From Ryuthela nishihirai (Eukaryota; Arthropoda; Arachnida; Araneae; Heptathelidae), in NCBI GenBank assembly GCA_038380435.1, contig JAWZYU010000013.1:67474446-67538445 (forward strand): DNA of 64,000 bases. Reading direction: 5' to 3'. This document shows positions 32,585 through 44,400 of this stretch, piece after piece (position 1 is the stretch's first letter; each line of letters starts with the position of its first letter). Under the pieces are notes generated by a model. It searched no databases and was not told the origin of the DNA. It saw only the letters and a program-made list of their open reading frames with translations. A program made the translations under genes and the position numbers.

Positions 32585-35327
32585 ATGAAGACGTTGTCAA
32601 CGCATAAACAAATGGCAACTGAAGACACATCTGATGATCTGACCTTTTTCCTCGAGTCTTCACGGGAGTCACTCCTAACTCTTCCGGAAAAAGAATTGTC
32701 CTCGAAAGGTAGCATTAAATGGTACCTTGTCATGCAAGTGCGCTTCAGGAGAAAAATTTCACCTTCTACCTTCGAATACTGTTCCTCGTTTTTCCGAAGT
32801 ATCTGTTTCATAAGTCTTCCAACCTCGTTCCTTAAGAAAGAATTGGATTCTGCATGCAAGATGATCAAGATTTCACTTGAAGAATTTAAAGAACCATATA
32901 ATGGATGGATACTGGATGGTGTACTCCACGTGAAATGAACATTGACAAATATATCCCTCTTGCAGGGTATAGTGATATCCGCACTCCAAGAGAAATTGTT
33001 GTTAAAGCGTGCTATTGTTAATGTATGCAATTCAGACCAAAAATGCATTGTATGGTCTGTTTTATCCTCTTTGTATCCCGCTACAGGAAAGACCGGGACC
33101 CATAACAACTGCATACATTTAGCAGAAAACTTAAACACATTTAAACTAACTTTCCCTGTAACAATATATCAAATATAAAAATTCGAAAAAATGTATAACA
33201 TCTCTGTCAATGTTTTTGGATACGATAAAGAGGTGTTCCCATTCTACATCACACCATTCAGATTTAAAGAACATGCGAATCTCCTACTTTTATCAGATGG
33301 TGAAAAGCAACACTATGGTTCTATTAAGAACATGAGTAGACTCTTCAGTCCTCTCATCAATCATAACGGTGTGCATTTCTACTGTGATTATGGCCTTCAC
33401 CGTTTCACGAATGAATCACTCTTGAAAGACCACATTCCTTATTGTCAAGGACATGGACCCCAGAAAGTGGAGTTTCCAACCGAAGAGGAGAAATGGTTGA
33501 AATTCACAAATTTCAAATTTTAGCAGCCCGTTCCTTACGTAATTTACACTGACTTTGAATCATTCTTAGTGAAAGTGGACACTTTATGCCTGACCCTTCA
33601 AAATCTCACATCACTATCACAGCAAATCATGAATCATGTGGATTTGCATATTTTGTTGTTGGAGCTGACGGCTGCAGCTGCAAACCTCCAGTAGTTTATA
33701 GAGGTGCTAATGTGGTAAAAGATTTTTTGGAATGCTTGCTTAAAGAAGAAAATTATATCAAAAATTACTCTCGGAGATCAAACCAATGCAACTTTCAAAT
33801 CATGAAGAGGAATTATTTCTCAACGCTATCAACTGTCATATTTGCAAACAAGTTCTGGGACTATCGAGTGAGGAATAAAGACCATTTAACACGCAAATTT
33901 CGAGGAAGTTCAATTATAAGTTTACCAATAAAATTCCAGTTATATTTCATAACCTTAAGGGATATGACAACCATCTTATTATGCAAGGAATCGGCATGAT
34001 CAAAAATAAGAAGATTAATTGCATTCCAAATAATATGGAAAAATACATGGCATTCTCCCTTGGAACTTTGAATTTCATAGATTCCATCAGTTTTTAAGTG
34101 TATCTCTTGAGAAGCTAGATCAATAATTTATCACCAGAAGATTTCAATATTTTAAAGAAGCATGTGGAACCTGGACGACTACATCTGGTTTCGAAAAAAA
34201 AGGGATTTATCCCTATGGTTATATTAACAGCTGCAAAAAGTTTGAAGAAACATTATTATCACCGCATGAAGCATTTGGTAATCAACTCACAGAAGAAGCA
34301 TTAGAGGAAGAAGACTACATACATGCAATGAAAGTATGGAACACATTCAACATAAAAAAAACCTAGGCCAGGATCATGACTTGTGCCTGAAGACCGATGT
34401 GCTCCTCTTAACTGATGTGTTCGAAAATTTCAGGAAATTTTGCATTAGGCACTACGAAATTGATCCCTGTCATGTTTACACAGCTCCTGGGCTAGCCTTC
34501 CAAGCATGCCTAAAAATCACAAATATGAATCTAGAGCTGATAACTGACTCTACAATGTACCTTTTCTAGGGAAAGGCATACGTGGAGGAATTTCAGTGAT
34601 ATGCAATCATTTTCGCACACAAAATAACAAGTATTTAGATAGTTGTAATCCTCAGCTACCCTCTAAATACATTACGCATTATGATGCCAACAATCTCTAT
34701 GGGTGGGCAATGTCACTGCCTTCCTCTGAGCGATTTTCGATGGCTTGATGGGGAAAAATAAAAGATCTTGATATTACTGCGATGGCTGATTATTCCACTG
34801 AAGGGTACATATGGGAAGTCAATTTAGATTATCCATTTTCTCTCCACGACGAGCATAACGATTACCCACTAGCCCCTGAGAAACTTCAAATTACCAACAC
34901 TATGCTGTCGCCACATTGCCAACAGTTTGCTAATAACCTCGGAATAAATACCAAACAATCAGTTCTGAAAGTAGTTTCCAATCTGTATTCTAAGGAAAAA
35001 TAATATCTCTTATATTATATGAATCTCCAACAATATTTAGCCCTCGGTACGAAGCTGAAGAAAATTCATCACGTTTTAGAATTTAAACAATGTTGCTAGC
35101 AAAAACCATACATGGAATTTAATACAGGTCAGCGGAAGAAAACCAGAACGATTTTGAGAAGGACCTCTTCAAACTAATGAATAAGACCTTGTTTGGAACA
35201 ACGATAGAAAACCTGAGAAATCGAGTTAAAGTTGAATTGAATCAAAGCCAAAGAGAGTATGCAAACTCTTAACATCACCTTCTTTTTATTTATTTACACG
35301 AAAGAAAGCTGTCATGTTTAATAAAAT

Positions 35328-35365
35328 AAAAACACGAACTGATTTCATCAGTAGTTCGTGTTTTT
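35328..35365. repeat. 13-bp inverted repeat, 12-nt loop
   Basis: AAAAACACGAACT (35328-35340) and its complement (35353-35365), within polymerase sequence just left of the LINE insertion. The left arm fits the polymerase frame; the right arm looks like a copied-back segment. Confidence 0.75.
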
Positions 35366-35391
35366 GACAACGAACTATCTTGTGTACATCA

Positions 35392-36078
35392 TCATTATAA
35401 TCACCATCCTCAAACAGCCATGGGCTACGGAGGTCCAACCAGACCGTGCAAGTTTTGTTCTCCAAGTATATCTGTCCTAAGCTACATCTGCTGCATCTGG
35501 CACTGCACACCAATTCTAACAAGGTCCTGTTTGACATTATCTGCCCACCGCATCCTAGGTCTTCCCCTCTTTCTGAGGCCTTTAGGAACACTGTTCATAA
35601 CCCTATTCGCCAATCTATAATTATCCATACGGGCAACATGTCCAAACCAACGGAATCTCTCTCTACATAATATGCTACTTAATGGAGGTTGCAGACTCAT
35701 TTGCCTAATCTCATCATTAGTTACAAAGTTAAACCACCTAATGCCCAAGATACTGTATAGGCATCTAGAATCAAAAGCATCTAATTTCTTGTTATCTTGT
35801 TTACACAGCGTCCAAATTCCACTACCATAACTGACCCTAAAAAGAACCAAGCTATTATACAGTATAATTTTAGTCTTTAGGAGTATGCGCCTATTTCTCC
35901 ACACTCTACATAGATTCTCAAAAGTCCCAGCAGCAATATCTATTCGTCTGCTAATATCATGCCGCACAACACAGTATCTGTTACATAACTCCAAAGGTAA
36001 TTAAATTGTGACAATGCTGAAGACTGCAACAAATCAGGTTAACTGAATCACAACCTGCCTGACCAATTTTTATGAAGA
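35392..36078 (-). mobile_element. RTE-like LINE, copy 3 (5'-truncated)
   Basis: Last part of the same LINE family as 9491-12981. Minus strand: SRRIDIAAGTFENLCRVWRN, ETWTLCK-like GIWTLCKQDNKKL, CLYSILGIRWFNFVTNDE, RFRWFGHVARMDNYRLANRV, then a degenerate (GAT)n tail at 35392-35411. No RT core. Inserted in the polymerase B gene. Confidence 0.88.
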
Positions 36079-36351
36079 ATTCAGTGTTGTAGATATTATC
36101 AAAATACTGAAGTATAGCTTTCATTATGACTATATTATTCGGAAATATGGAAGAAATGCTAAATTATTATTCAGTGATACAGATTCACTGTGCTATGAGC
36201 TTCAAACCGAGGATGTATATGCCGATATGAAAGATAATATAGACCATTTCCACATCTGATGATCCTGTAGACCACTTCCTGCATAGCATATGTAATGAAG
36301 AGGCACTGGCTAAAATGAAAGATGAACTTTCAGGAGTGATAGCACTTAATA

Positions 36352-36396
36352 AAAATATCTGTAATTAAAAATATTATTTTTAATTACAGATATTTT
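36352..36396. repeat. Perfect 21-bp inverted repeat, 3-nt loop
   Basis: Arms 36352-36372 and 36376-36396 (AAAATATCTGTAATTAAAAA T) at the point where polymerase similarity ends. Confidence 0.9.
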
Positions 36397-36604
36397 ACAG
36401 AGGTAAAAATAATATGCTTTCCTGTATTAAATACAATGAAATGAAAATTAACGAAATTCACCATGTAATTACTAATTTCAGCTGTTTAATACCAAGAAAT
36501 ATAGATAATTTTCTGTTTTTAATTTACATATAAGAAAAAAAAAACAACTAGTGAACTTATCAAAAGCAAGAGAAGGCAGTGTGTTAGTGACATTATCGAA
36601 GGTA
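36397..36604. other. Anonymous AT-rich DNA
   Basis: No feature recognised. Confidence 0.4.
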
Positions 36605-36965
36605 GCTATCGCTGGAAATTACGTGTGGGTTGTTTACTTCTTCCAAATACCGTTAAGGAACTTTACCTCCAAAGACACCATTTTTTTTGATGAAAGAGGG
36701 GAGAGTGGGCTATTGCTATCGTATATAAATCATTACCTTCAATTTAACTGAATATAATTTCAGATTAATACATCACTGGAGGTAGGGGGGGGGGGTATTT
36801 TTTTCGCTATTGTTCGATAGCAGTTTTAAAACAGCGAGAGTTCTGACCAATTTAGTTGATAATGATTCGCCTCCATTCTAAAGACTTGGGATGCGGATCC
36901 CATAAGGTTATCATTGATCCGCCTCTTGGTTAGAACTCTAATTTTCCTCCTACTGATGATATGTG
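36605..36965 (-). repeat. Dispersed repeat Y, copy 2
   Basis: Reverse-complement match to 27535-27835. Here the GGATCC region is less symmetric (TGCGGATCCCATAAGG, then GATCCGCCTCTTGG) and contains a G12 run at 36786-36797. Confidence 0.65.
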
Positions 36966-38016
36966 GTAAATTGTACAGTAGAGGAAGAGACAATATGCAG
37001 AGGAAATTACGCCGTTTATGTATGGCAGGCGGCCTGCCACGTCACCGGCACTAAAATTGAATGAAAGTGAGAACCTGCTTCAAGTGTGACTATGCCCTAG
37101 TTTTACCCAGCCACAACGTTGAATGAGAGTGGAGAGAAAGCAAGGGCCAATGTATGCGGAGAGACCGGACAGAAGTTAATTAAGAAAGCTTGCATATGAG
37201 AAATAGAATGGCACTGGAAGCCAAAAGGAATGGCTGTGGTTGCCATCACCACAGAAGGGCAAAGGAAGATTCTGTACAGATAGAAGGATTCACTCTGGAT
37301 TAGAGTTTAGGTGATCGCTCTCAAATAGGGTTCGATGACTTCGACTCTATCATACATTAGTGTGTTGACTAGTAAGAAAAGTGCAAACGGTTTTATTGTT
37401 GCTGCACGAGCAGCGAAATCAGCTGTGAAGAAATATCTATAGTCTGTTGACTGATTGGCACAATGCATGCTGCTTATGTGTTGAATGCCTGATGCTGCGA
37501 AATCAGCTGAAGACAGAATCGTTTGTTAGGTCAAAGCGAGTTATCCTAGCAGCAGAAGAGAAAGTAGAATCTTCAGGGTCAAAAATAATAAAGCTGTTAA
37601 GTATAAATAACTGTATGGTGAGTATTCAGGAGTTATGTGACTGAGAAAATTGTGTCATTTTATTGATTTTCGCCTAAAGATTAATAGAACGATCGCTTAA
37701 TACTAGGCTCATACTATATCACTGTTTGATGAATGTTCTCTACATAAGAATTTTATCAATAATCCACAAGCTTGGATAAAAAATCTAAACTTTTAAATGT
37801 TGAGTGCCCCTCCAACCACGGCTACAACACTGGGTACAGTAATTAATCATGAACCCTTTGGCTTACATTGACGTCTGTGAGAAGTATGAGGAAATGAAGC
37901 CCATTCATATATAAACGTATCTAAGACCTTTGAGTATATGCAATTTCTTCAATTATCCTCCTCTCTACCAACAGATGGCGTGAGGTTCAAGCACCGTGCC
38001 GCAGATGATAGATAAT
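36966..38016. other. Anonymous DNA
   Basis: No gene or repeat recognised; a 65-codon frame at 37447-37644 has no motif. Confidence 0.45.
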
Positions 38017-38550
38017 AGGGTGGGCCGAAAAATTCAAAATTTGTTTTTCAAGTCGTAATACCGCGGAAAGGTTGCGAATTGGGGAGACTAAAAAGGGGTT
38101 AAAAAAGAAATAAAAGCGGTTTATATCTTCCGGTCGCGCATGTGCTCTACATTTTGCCGAAATTTGGAAAAATTCACATTTTTACGATAATTTTTAACAT
38201 TTTTAAATTAGCATCTTCCCGAATGTAATAGATCAATTTCTTATGTATTAGAACCACAGAAAATAATGTTTAAATATTATTTAAATCCATCAACATCTTC
38301 CGGTCGCGCATTGCCTTCAAATTTAATGAAATTTTGAAAAAAATTTACAAATAAAGGTAGATCACAGTTCAAGGAAAAAAAACACTAACATGTTCTTTAT
38401 ATTTGTTCTTTAGTGAATAAAAGTTTACATTTTTTAAAACAAATTATTTTAGACCATTAGCAATATTTAAAAACAGTTTTTTTATTGAAAAAACTAAGTT
38501 TTGTATGAAGAGTCGTAAGTCCAAGAAACTCATGTTGAACATCTCCGTTT

Positions 38551-39171
38551 TCACTCATTCTTAGCTGAAGGTACTTTGAAATCTGATTTATGGGCGAAGT
38601 TAGGCATGGTTGACCTTGACAGCAGAGTCGTTCTGATAAAACCATTCCTAGACTCAGCTCCGCAAACTTTTCCTGAGGCTTCTGTCACGAGTTTCACACA
38701 TCGTTCAACTGCCTGTGTGTGAACTGGGAATGTCTTGAATGTTATATCCCAATTAGGGACTGAGTCACTTTGAATATGTGATTTAATCTCATCGTCACTG
38801 ATATCTTTTAATAATGGGAGAGAAGACAAATCACAGTCCATCCAGTTAATTATTTCCGAGTAGTCTTAAGCCTTGAAATTGAGTTTTGGCGGCATGAATG
38901 TTCTGATAGTTGTTCTCTTTTGATCTAACTGTCTCGCCTTTAGAATTCGTCGAAGTCCGAGCTCTCTTATGTGTTTTGTATTATATTGTGTCATGGCTAA
39001 CATTAAACGTTCTGGATGATCGAAAAAGCCATTTCGTTCGATCACAGGGTCGACAATATTACGTAAATCTTCAGGCAGGTACTTTGAAGATTGTATTGAT
39101 TGGTACACAAGTTTTGGTCCCTCTGTAAAGTATTTACTTGCTTTAATGCTAAACCACATTGGCATTGCCAA
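38551..39171 (-). pseudogene. Conserved arthropod TE-associated protein of unknown function
   Basis: A 207-codon minus-strand frame, open except for one TAA at 38863-38865 (LNFKA*DYSEIINW). Features in order: PMWFSIKASKYFTEGPKL, DPVIERNGFFDHPERLMLAM, HIRELGLRRILKAR, a Lys/Arg patch, PKLNFKA, ISDDEIKSHI, FPVHTQAVERCVKLVTEA, GKVCG, RNGFIRTTLLSR. I recall near-identical blocks in many arthropod and cnidarian predicted proteins without assigned function. In those, more sequence precedes PMWF, so this is the C-terminal part. The C-terminal codons lie in the left inverted repeat. I do not know its biochemical role; His/Cys spacing hints at metal binding but this is speculation. Confidence 0.7.
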
Positions 39172-39175
39172 TGTG
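39147..39175. repeat. Perfect central palindrome, 14-bp arms
   Basis: AAACCACATTGGCA and its complement around one T, at the start of the unknown ORF and near the centre of the long-TIR element. The reading frame turns back on itself here. Confidence 0.85.
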
Positions 39176-39789
39176 GTTTGGTATTAAGTATTAGTTTAGT
39201 ACCTTCAGGTACTATTAGGTATTTAGTTTAGTACCTTCAGCTAAGAGTGAGTGAAAACGGAGATGTTCAACATGAGTTTCTTGGACTTACGACTCTTCAT
39301 ACAAAAACTTAGTTTTTTCAATAAAAAATATGTTTATAAATATTACTAATGGTCTAAAATAATTTGTTTTTAAACATTTAAACTTGTATTCAATAAAGAA
39401 CCAGTATAAAGAACATCTTAGTGTTTTTTTCCCTTGAACTGTGATCTACCTTTATTTGTAATTTTTTTTCAAAATTTCATTAATTTTGAAGGCAATGCGC
39501 GACCGGAAGATGTTGATGGATTTAAATAATATTTAAATGTTATTTTCTGTGGTTCTAATACATAAGAATTTGATCTATTACATTCGGGAAGAGGCTAATT
39601 TAAAAATGTTAAAAATTATCGTAAAAATGTGAATTTTTCCAAATTTCGGCAAAATTTAGAGTAAATGCGCGACGGAAGATATAAACCGATTTTATTTCTT
39701 TTTTAACCCCTTTTTAGTCTCCCCAGTTCGCAACTTTTCCGCGGTATTACGACTTGAAAATAAAATTGTGAATTTTTTCGGCCCACCCT

Positions 39790-40494
39790 AATAGATGTCA
39801 TTGCAGATGATTTACAGCTTTCTTTTACGATTCAGTTGCAATTATAAGATGCAGCTGGTTATTTAAATCGGTAAATTCTCTAGCAACACTACAGTGGGAC
39901 TATTTCACAAGATGAAAAAAACTCTCCCGAGACTGCATATTTTTCGAAGTAAAAAAAAATCAACGCAAAGGCGAGACATTTTCGATTGCGCTCTATTACG
40001 TCATGTCTCAAAGCACTATAGGCCGAAAATTGTTAAATGTCGCAAGAAACCTTTTATTGTTTAACATATTACAAGTTAGAAATCCGACACCATTTTATTC
40101 TTTCTTTAACAATTTAACTCTAATTAGACAAAATTATATATTATAAAATTTGTTGTAACTGGATAGCTCTTTTAAACATTATGTGAAATGGATATTATAA
40201 AATTTGGCGTAACTGGATTGATATTATTAAAAAAAGCTGGTATTAATATCATATATATTAGGCGAAATTCACTTCGTAAATAATAATTATGGTCATGTGT
40301 GCGCGCGGAGCTCTCAGAAATATCCACAAGTGTGCTAATTTTTTTCTTTCCATAAACCCTTTTTAGCATTTTCAAAGGGGACAGTCCCTCTCTAGATACG
40401 GTATTGAAGATAAAGTACAGAAGTGTCCAATTTATTTCAAAATATATACATATTTATTCGATTTCTCCTACAATTTTATTCTGTTTTTAACGCG
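39790..40494. other. Anonymous AT-rich DNA
   Basis: A local duplication, ATTATAAAATTTGTTGTAAC and ATTATAAAATTTGGCGTAAC, at 40140 and 40193. No gene. Confidence 0.45.
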
Positions 40495-40700
40495 ATTGTT
40501 TACTGGTCAAAGAAACCTGGGTTCGAGCCCCGGGTAAGGCTCATGCCTTACCCGGGGCATTACATGTGCTCGAACCCAGGTTTCAACATGCAGATGTTAG
40601 TTATCTGCATGTTGAGGTCTCGCCTTCCTGACTGATTTCCACTCTGGCGTATTAAACGACCCGTCAGACCTCTGTAGCAAGCAGTTGCTTGGGGGATACT
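40495..40700 (+). mobile_element. tRNA-derived repeat, second family, copy 2, with nested hairpins
   Basis: Matches 22125-22335 (ACTGGTCAAAGAAACCTGG, GTAAGGC, GAGGTCTCGCC, CTCTGTAGCAAGCAGTTGCT). GGGTTCGAGCCCC is a B-box-like phrase. It is rearranged into perfect hairpins: 40512-40528 with 40568-40584, 40527-40540 with 40545-40558, and 40585-40595 with 40603-40613. Confidence 0.65.
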
Positions 40701-41428
40701 TTTTTATTTCCCAAAGAAAGAGGTGACTGTTTTTAGGCATTTGTTTTCTGATTATTATATTATATATTCAGTGTGTTTTTAAGTGTTCAAATGAATGAAA
40801 TTTTTTCAAAAATAGAAAAAGGTTCAGCACGTTTTTGCTTCTTTCTTATCTTTCTAGCTTTATAGTACATGTTCATAAATAAGGAATATTATCAGAAACG
40901 AAACTGGTAAAGAAAAAATTTGCAAATCAAAATTCATGAACAAACGCATTCTGAAAATTAAACTGATTATATTGCTGAACTGTTGATAGAAGCATTTTTT
41001 TTAATCTGTACACTGGACTTTTTTCGTTGGGTCTTTCTATGTGATTTTCCCCATATTTTTTTAAACGATTATTTCATCATTACGCGTTTTTTTCTTCTCT
41101 AATTTTTTTCAATATATTACTTAAACGTTTTCAATAGTTCTTTTCACTATCCATTGTCTTACTTTATTTGTTGCACATACTGGTATTAGCTGCGTTTTTA
41201 CTCTCCAGGAAGAGAGAACACACATTTCTTCAAAGCTCAAGTAATTCGTAATTATCAACCAAATGAAATCCGAAAATTCATATTTGCAACATATAAAGTG
41301 GAATAAATGTTTTGCGCATTTTTCGACATTTTAAACTTTTGTAATTCAAAATCAATACAAAACTATAAACCTATTCTTTTTATACACAAAATGGAATGAA
41401 AGAATGCTAAGCAAAGAAATTTTACAAC
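40701..41428. other. Anonymous AT-rich DNA
   Basis: No feature recognised. Confidence 0.45.
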
Positions 41429-44400
41429 GAAATTCATCATCATCATCCTCAAGCAGCCATGGGCTATAGAGATCCAACCAGACCACGCAGTTTAATGCTC
41501 CAAGCACATCTGTTCTGAACTACATCTGCTTCATCCAGCCACTGCACACCAATTCTAATAAGGTCCATTTCGACATTGTCTGCCCACCGCATCCTAGATC
41601 TCCCTCTCTTTCTCAGGCCTCTAGGCATACTGTTCATAACCCTATTCGCCAAGCTATAATTATCCATACGGGCAACATGGCCAAACCACAACGCAGTCTT
41701 TCTCTGCATAATATGCTGCTTAAAGGAGGTTGCCGACTCCTTTGGCTAACATCATCATTAGTTACAAAATTAAACCACCTAATGTCCAAGATACTGCGTA
41801 AGCATCTAGAATTAAAAGCATCTAGTTTCCTGTTATCTTGTTTAGAAAGCGTCCACGTTTCAGTACCATAACTAACCTTAGAAAGTACCAAACTATTATA
41901 CAGTCTAATTTTAGTCTTTAGGTGTATACGCCTATTTCTCCACACTCTCCATAGATTCCTAAAAGTCCCTGCAGCAATCGCTATTCGTCTGTTAATCTCA
42001 TGCCTCGCCATCCAGTATCTGTTACATAGATTACATGGTAATTAAACTGTGACACCTGCTCAAGACTGCAACCATTCAGATGAACTGAATCACAACCTGC
42101 CTGACCAATTTTCATCACTTTAGTTTTCTCTCTGTTTATAACCAAACCTACTCTACTACCAGTCTCATCAACAGCTCGAATGAAAGAGTTCATCTCATCA
42201 ACATCATTTGCCAAAAGTGCTAAATCATCAGCATAACCAAAATCAGAAATTTTCGTATCTAAGGTCAAAATCTTTCCCTTGCAGTGAATTTCGCATAAAA
42301 TAATCAATAATCAAACTAAAGAGGAAAGGGGACAAAATGCACCCTTGTCGACTTGTCGAACATCAGAACGAATGCAAAATCAATCAAAGCAAGCTTTACT
42401 AATTTTCACAAATGACCGTGTTATTATACAGATCTTTCATTACGCCAATTAAATTGTCAGGATGACAATACAATATGTCATACGATCTCACGATCAACCA
42501 CAAAAATTTTCGATCAACAAAGTCGAAAGTCTTTTTAAAATCAATAAAGCTGGCAACCAAAGGTTTCTGAAACTCTGAACATTTCTCAAGAATCTTCTTG
42601 AGTGAACATGTTTGATCTACACATCCCCTACCACTTCTGAACCCACAATGCGCATCACGCAACTGCCTGTCAACCAGATTCTTAATTCTATTAGGCACAA
42701 TCATGCAAAGAACTTTACCTGGAAGAGAGAATAGGCTGATACCCCTATAGTTATCAAAAGAACTGCGATCACCCTTTCTAAATATAGGGATAATAATAGC
42801 TATGGTAAAATCCTTAGGAACCATGACTTTTCATAAACGATATTCAAAATTTCAGTCATCCAAGTGGTAATTGAAACATTTTCAACTCTAAGCATTTTTG
42901 TAGTAATTTCATCTACCCCTGGGAATTTTTGAAGTTTAAGCTTAGAAATAGCAAAATAACTTCAGATTGTATTATAGGGCCAATATTAAAGCCTCCACTG
43001 CATCTATCATTATTACAGACAATGGGAGTAGAACTAACCACATTGTTTAGAACATCACTGAAATGCTCAGCCCACCTAGTCATGACAGAATCCTTACTTT
43101 GTTTATCCTTCAATCCCTGTATGCCTGTCCGTTTTCTACTACACAAACATTAACTATATCGTAGAGCTCTCGGCTGTTATGCTGTCTGACTACTTCCTCG
43201 TCTTTGTCAGCCAAGCCATCAAGCAAAAAATCTTTATCAGCTACTAACTGATCCTTTACAAGTTTATTAAGCTCTCTGTAATCCTTTCTATTAGGACTAA
43301 TAGGGTATTGATTAAGAACATTCCTGCAGCTCTTTCTTTCTGATATAAGCTCAAATGCCTTATCACTCAAATAATTCTGCCTCCTATGCTCCTTTTTTCC
43401 TGAAATAGTACTGTTAGTTTCGCCCAAAAAAGTCTGTTTAAAATGGTCCCATTCTTCCTCAACTTCAGTAGTAAGCACACCATGACTGTCATAATGACTA
43501 AGTAACCTATCATGGTAAGCTTTAGCTATAACTAGGTCTTTCAGAGCTTCAGTATTAAAGGTAAATTTTTTAACCTCAACACAACACTTTTTAAGTTTAA
43601 GTTGGAAGACACTTTTGAAAAGGCAATCGTCAGATCAAATTTCAGCTCCGCTATATGACCTGGTGTTCCTAACAGAACTAGCCCATTTGCTGTTAATTTC
43701 TATATAATCCATCACATTCTTATGCAGCCATGAGGTGAAACCCATATGTATGTCGTGGTGTTTATAATAAGTGTATGTCGCGGTGTTTGTAATAAATGAT
43801 AGTTATTCTGAAACCATTGAGTTTACTTACCTGTAGGAGACGTTGCCCATTGCCATTGCAGCTAGCAATACCAAAAGGGCCTTATCACCCCTCCCCAAAG
43901 GTTAGAGTCAGTAGCAACTTTGGCATTGAAGTCACCTAGAACAAGGGTAATATCTCCTTTCTTGACAAAATCCAAAATATCCTTAAGCTGTCCGTAAAAC
44001 CTATCCTTCTCATCTTCATCGGTATCCTCAGTGGAGGCATAACAGCAGATAACATTCAAATCTTTAACGCTTGTCTGAAATTTTGCTGTAAGAAATCTTT
44101 CATTAATGCACTCATATCCTAGAAGAGCATCACTAGCGTGTCTGCGGAGAAGCAGACCCACGCCCTGGTGATGTTTGTTGTCTTTCCTCCCTGAAGAGAA
44201 AAATTTAAGATTATTTTTAAGAATCTGACTTTTACCTGTCCATCTGGTCTCTTGCAAGCCTAGAATATCTAGATTATAGCGCTGGAATTCCTGCGTGAGG
44301 ACATCAAGAGAATAATCTCTATATAATGTCCTCACGTTCCTCGTTCTTGCAAGCCTAGAATATCTAGATTATAGCGCTGGAATTCCTGCGTGAGGACATC

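Larger units (their letters stand above)
32585..36360 (+). pseudogene. Polinton/Maverick-type DNA polymerase B, degenerate
   Basis: A family-B, protein-primed-type polymerase gene read in many short frames. N-terminal part: KGSIKWYLVMQV (32700) and KRAIVNVCNSDQKC (33005). Zinc-finger-like HFYCDYGLHRFT...HIPYC (33375-33452; one Cys is Gly). Exonuclease: YTDFES (33548, Exo I, after one in-frame stop), FHNLKGYDNHLIM (33948, Exo II), LKTDVLLLTDVFENF (34387, Exo III). Polymerase: HYDANNLYGWAM (34679, motif A), FKLMNKTLFGTTIENLRNR (35168, motif B), LLFSDTDSL (36166, motif C). LINE copy 3 (35392-36078) sits between motifs B and C. It would replicate the DNA of a large self-synthesising transposon or related virus. 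No integrase, ATPase or capsid gene was seen nearby. Multiple stops; inactive. Confidence 0.88.
38017..39789. mobile_element. Element with 559-bp terminal inverted repeats, class unknown
   Basis: Left repeat 38017-38575 and right repeat 39231-39789 are diverged reverse complements of equal length; the outermost bases are AGGGTGGGCCGAAAAATTC. Repeated landmarks in both: CTTCCGGTCGCGCATTGCC, CATTCGGGAAG(A) and GTGATCTACCTTTATTTGTA. The ends allow TA (TA-GGGTGG...CCACCC-TA) or AAT as target duplication. The 655-bp centre plus part of the left repeat encodes a conserved protein on the minus strand. No transposase of a family I know is present. Confidence 0.85.

Noticed and set aside
32410..33138. 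242-codon minus-strand frame
   Set aside because: Shadow of the plus-strand polymerase sequence, which carries the real motifs.
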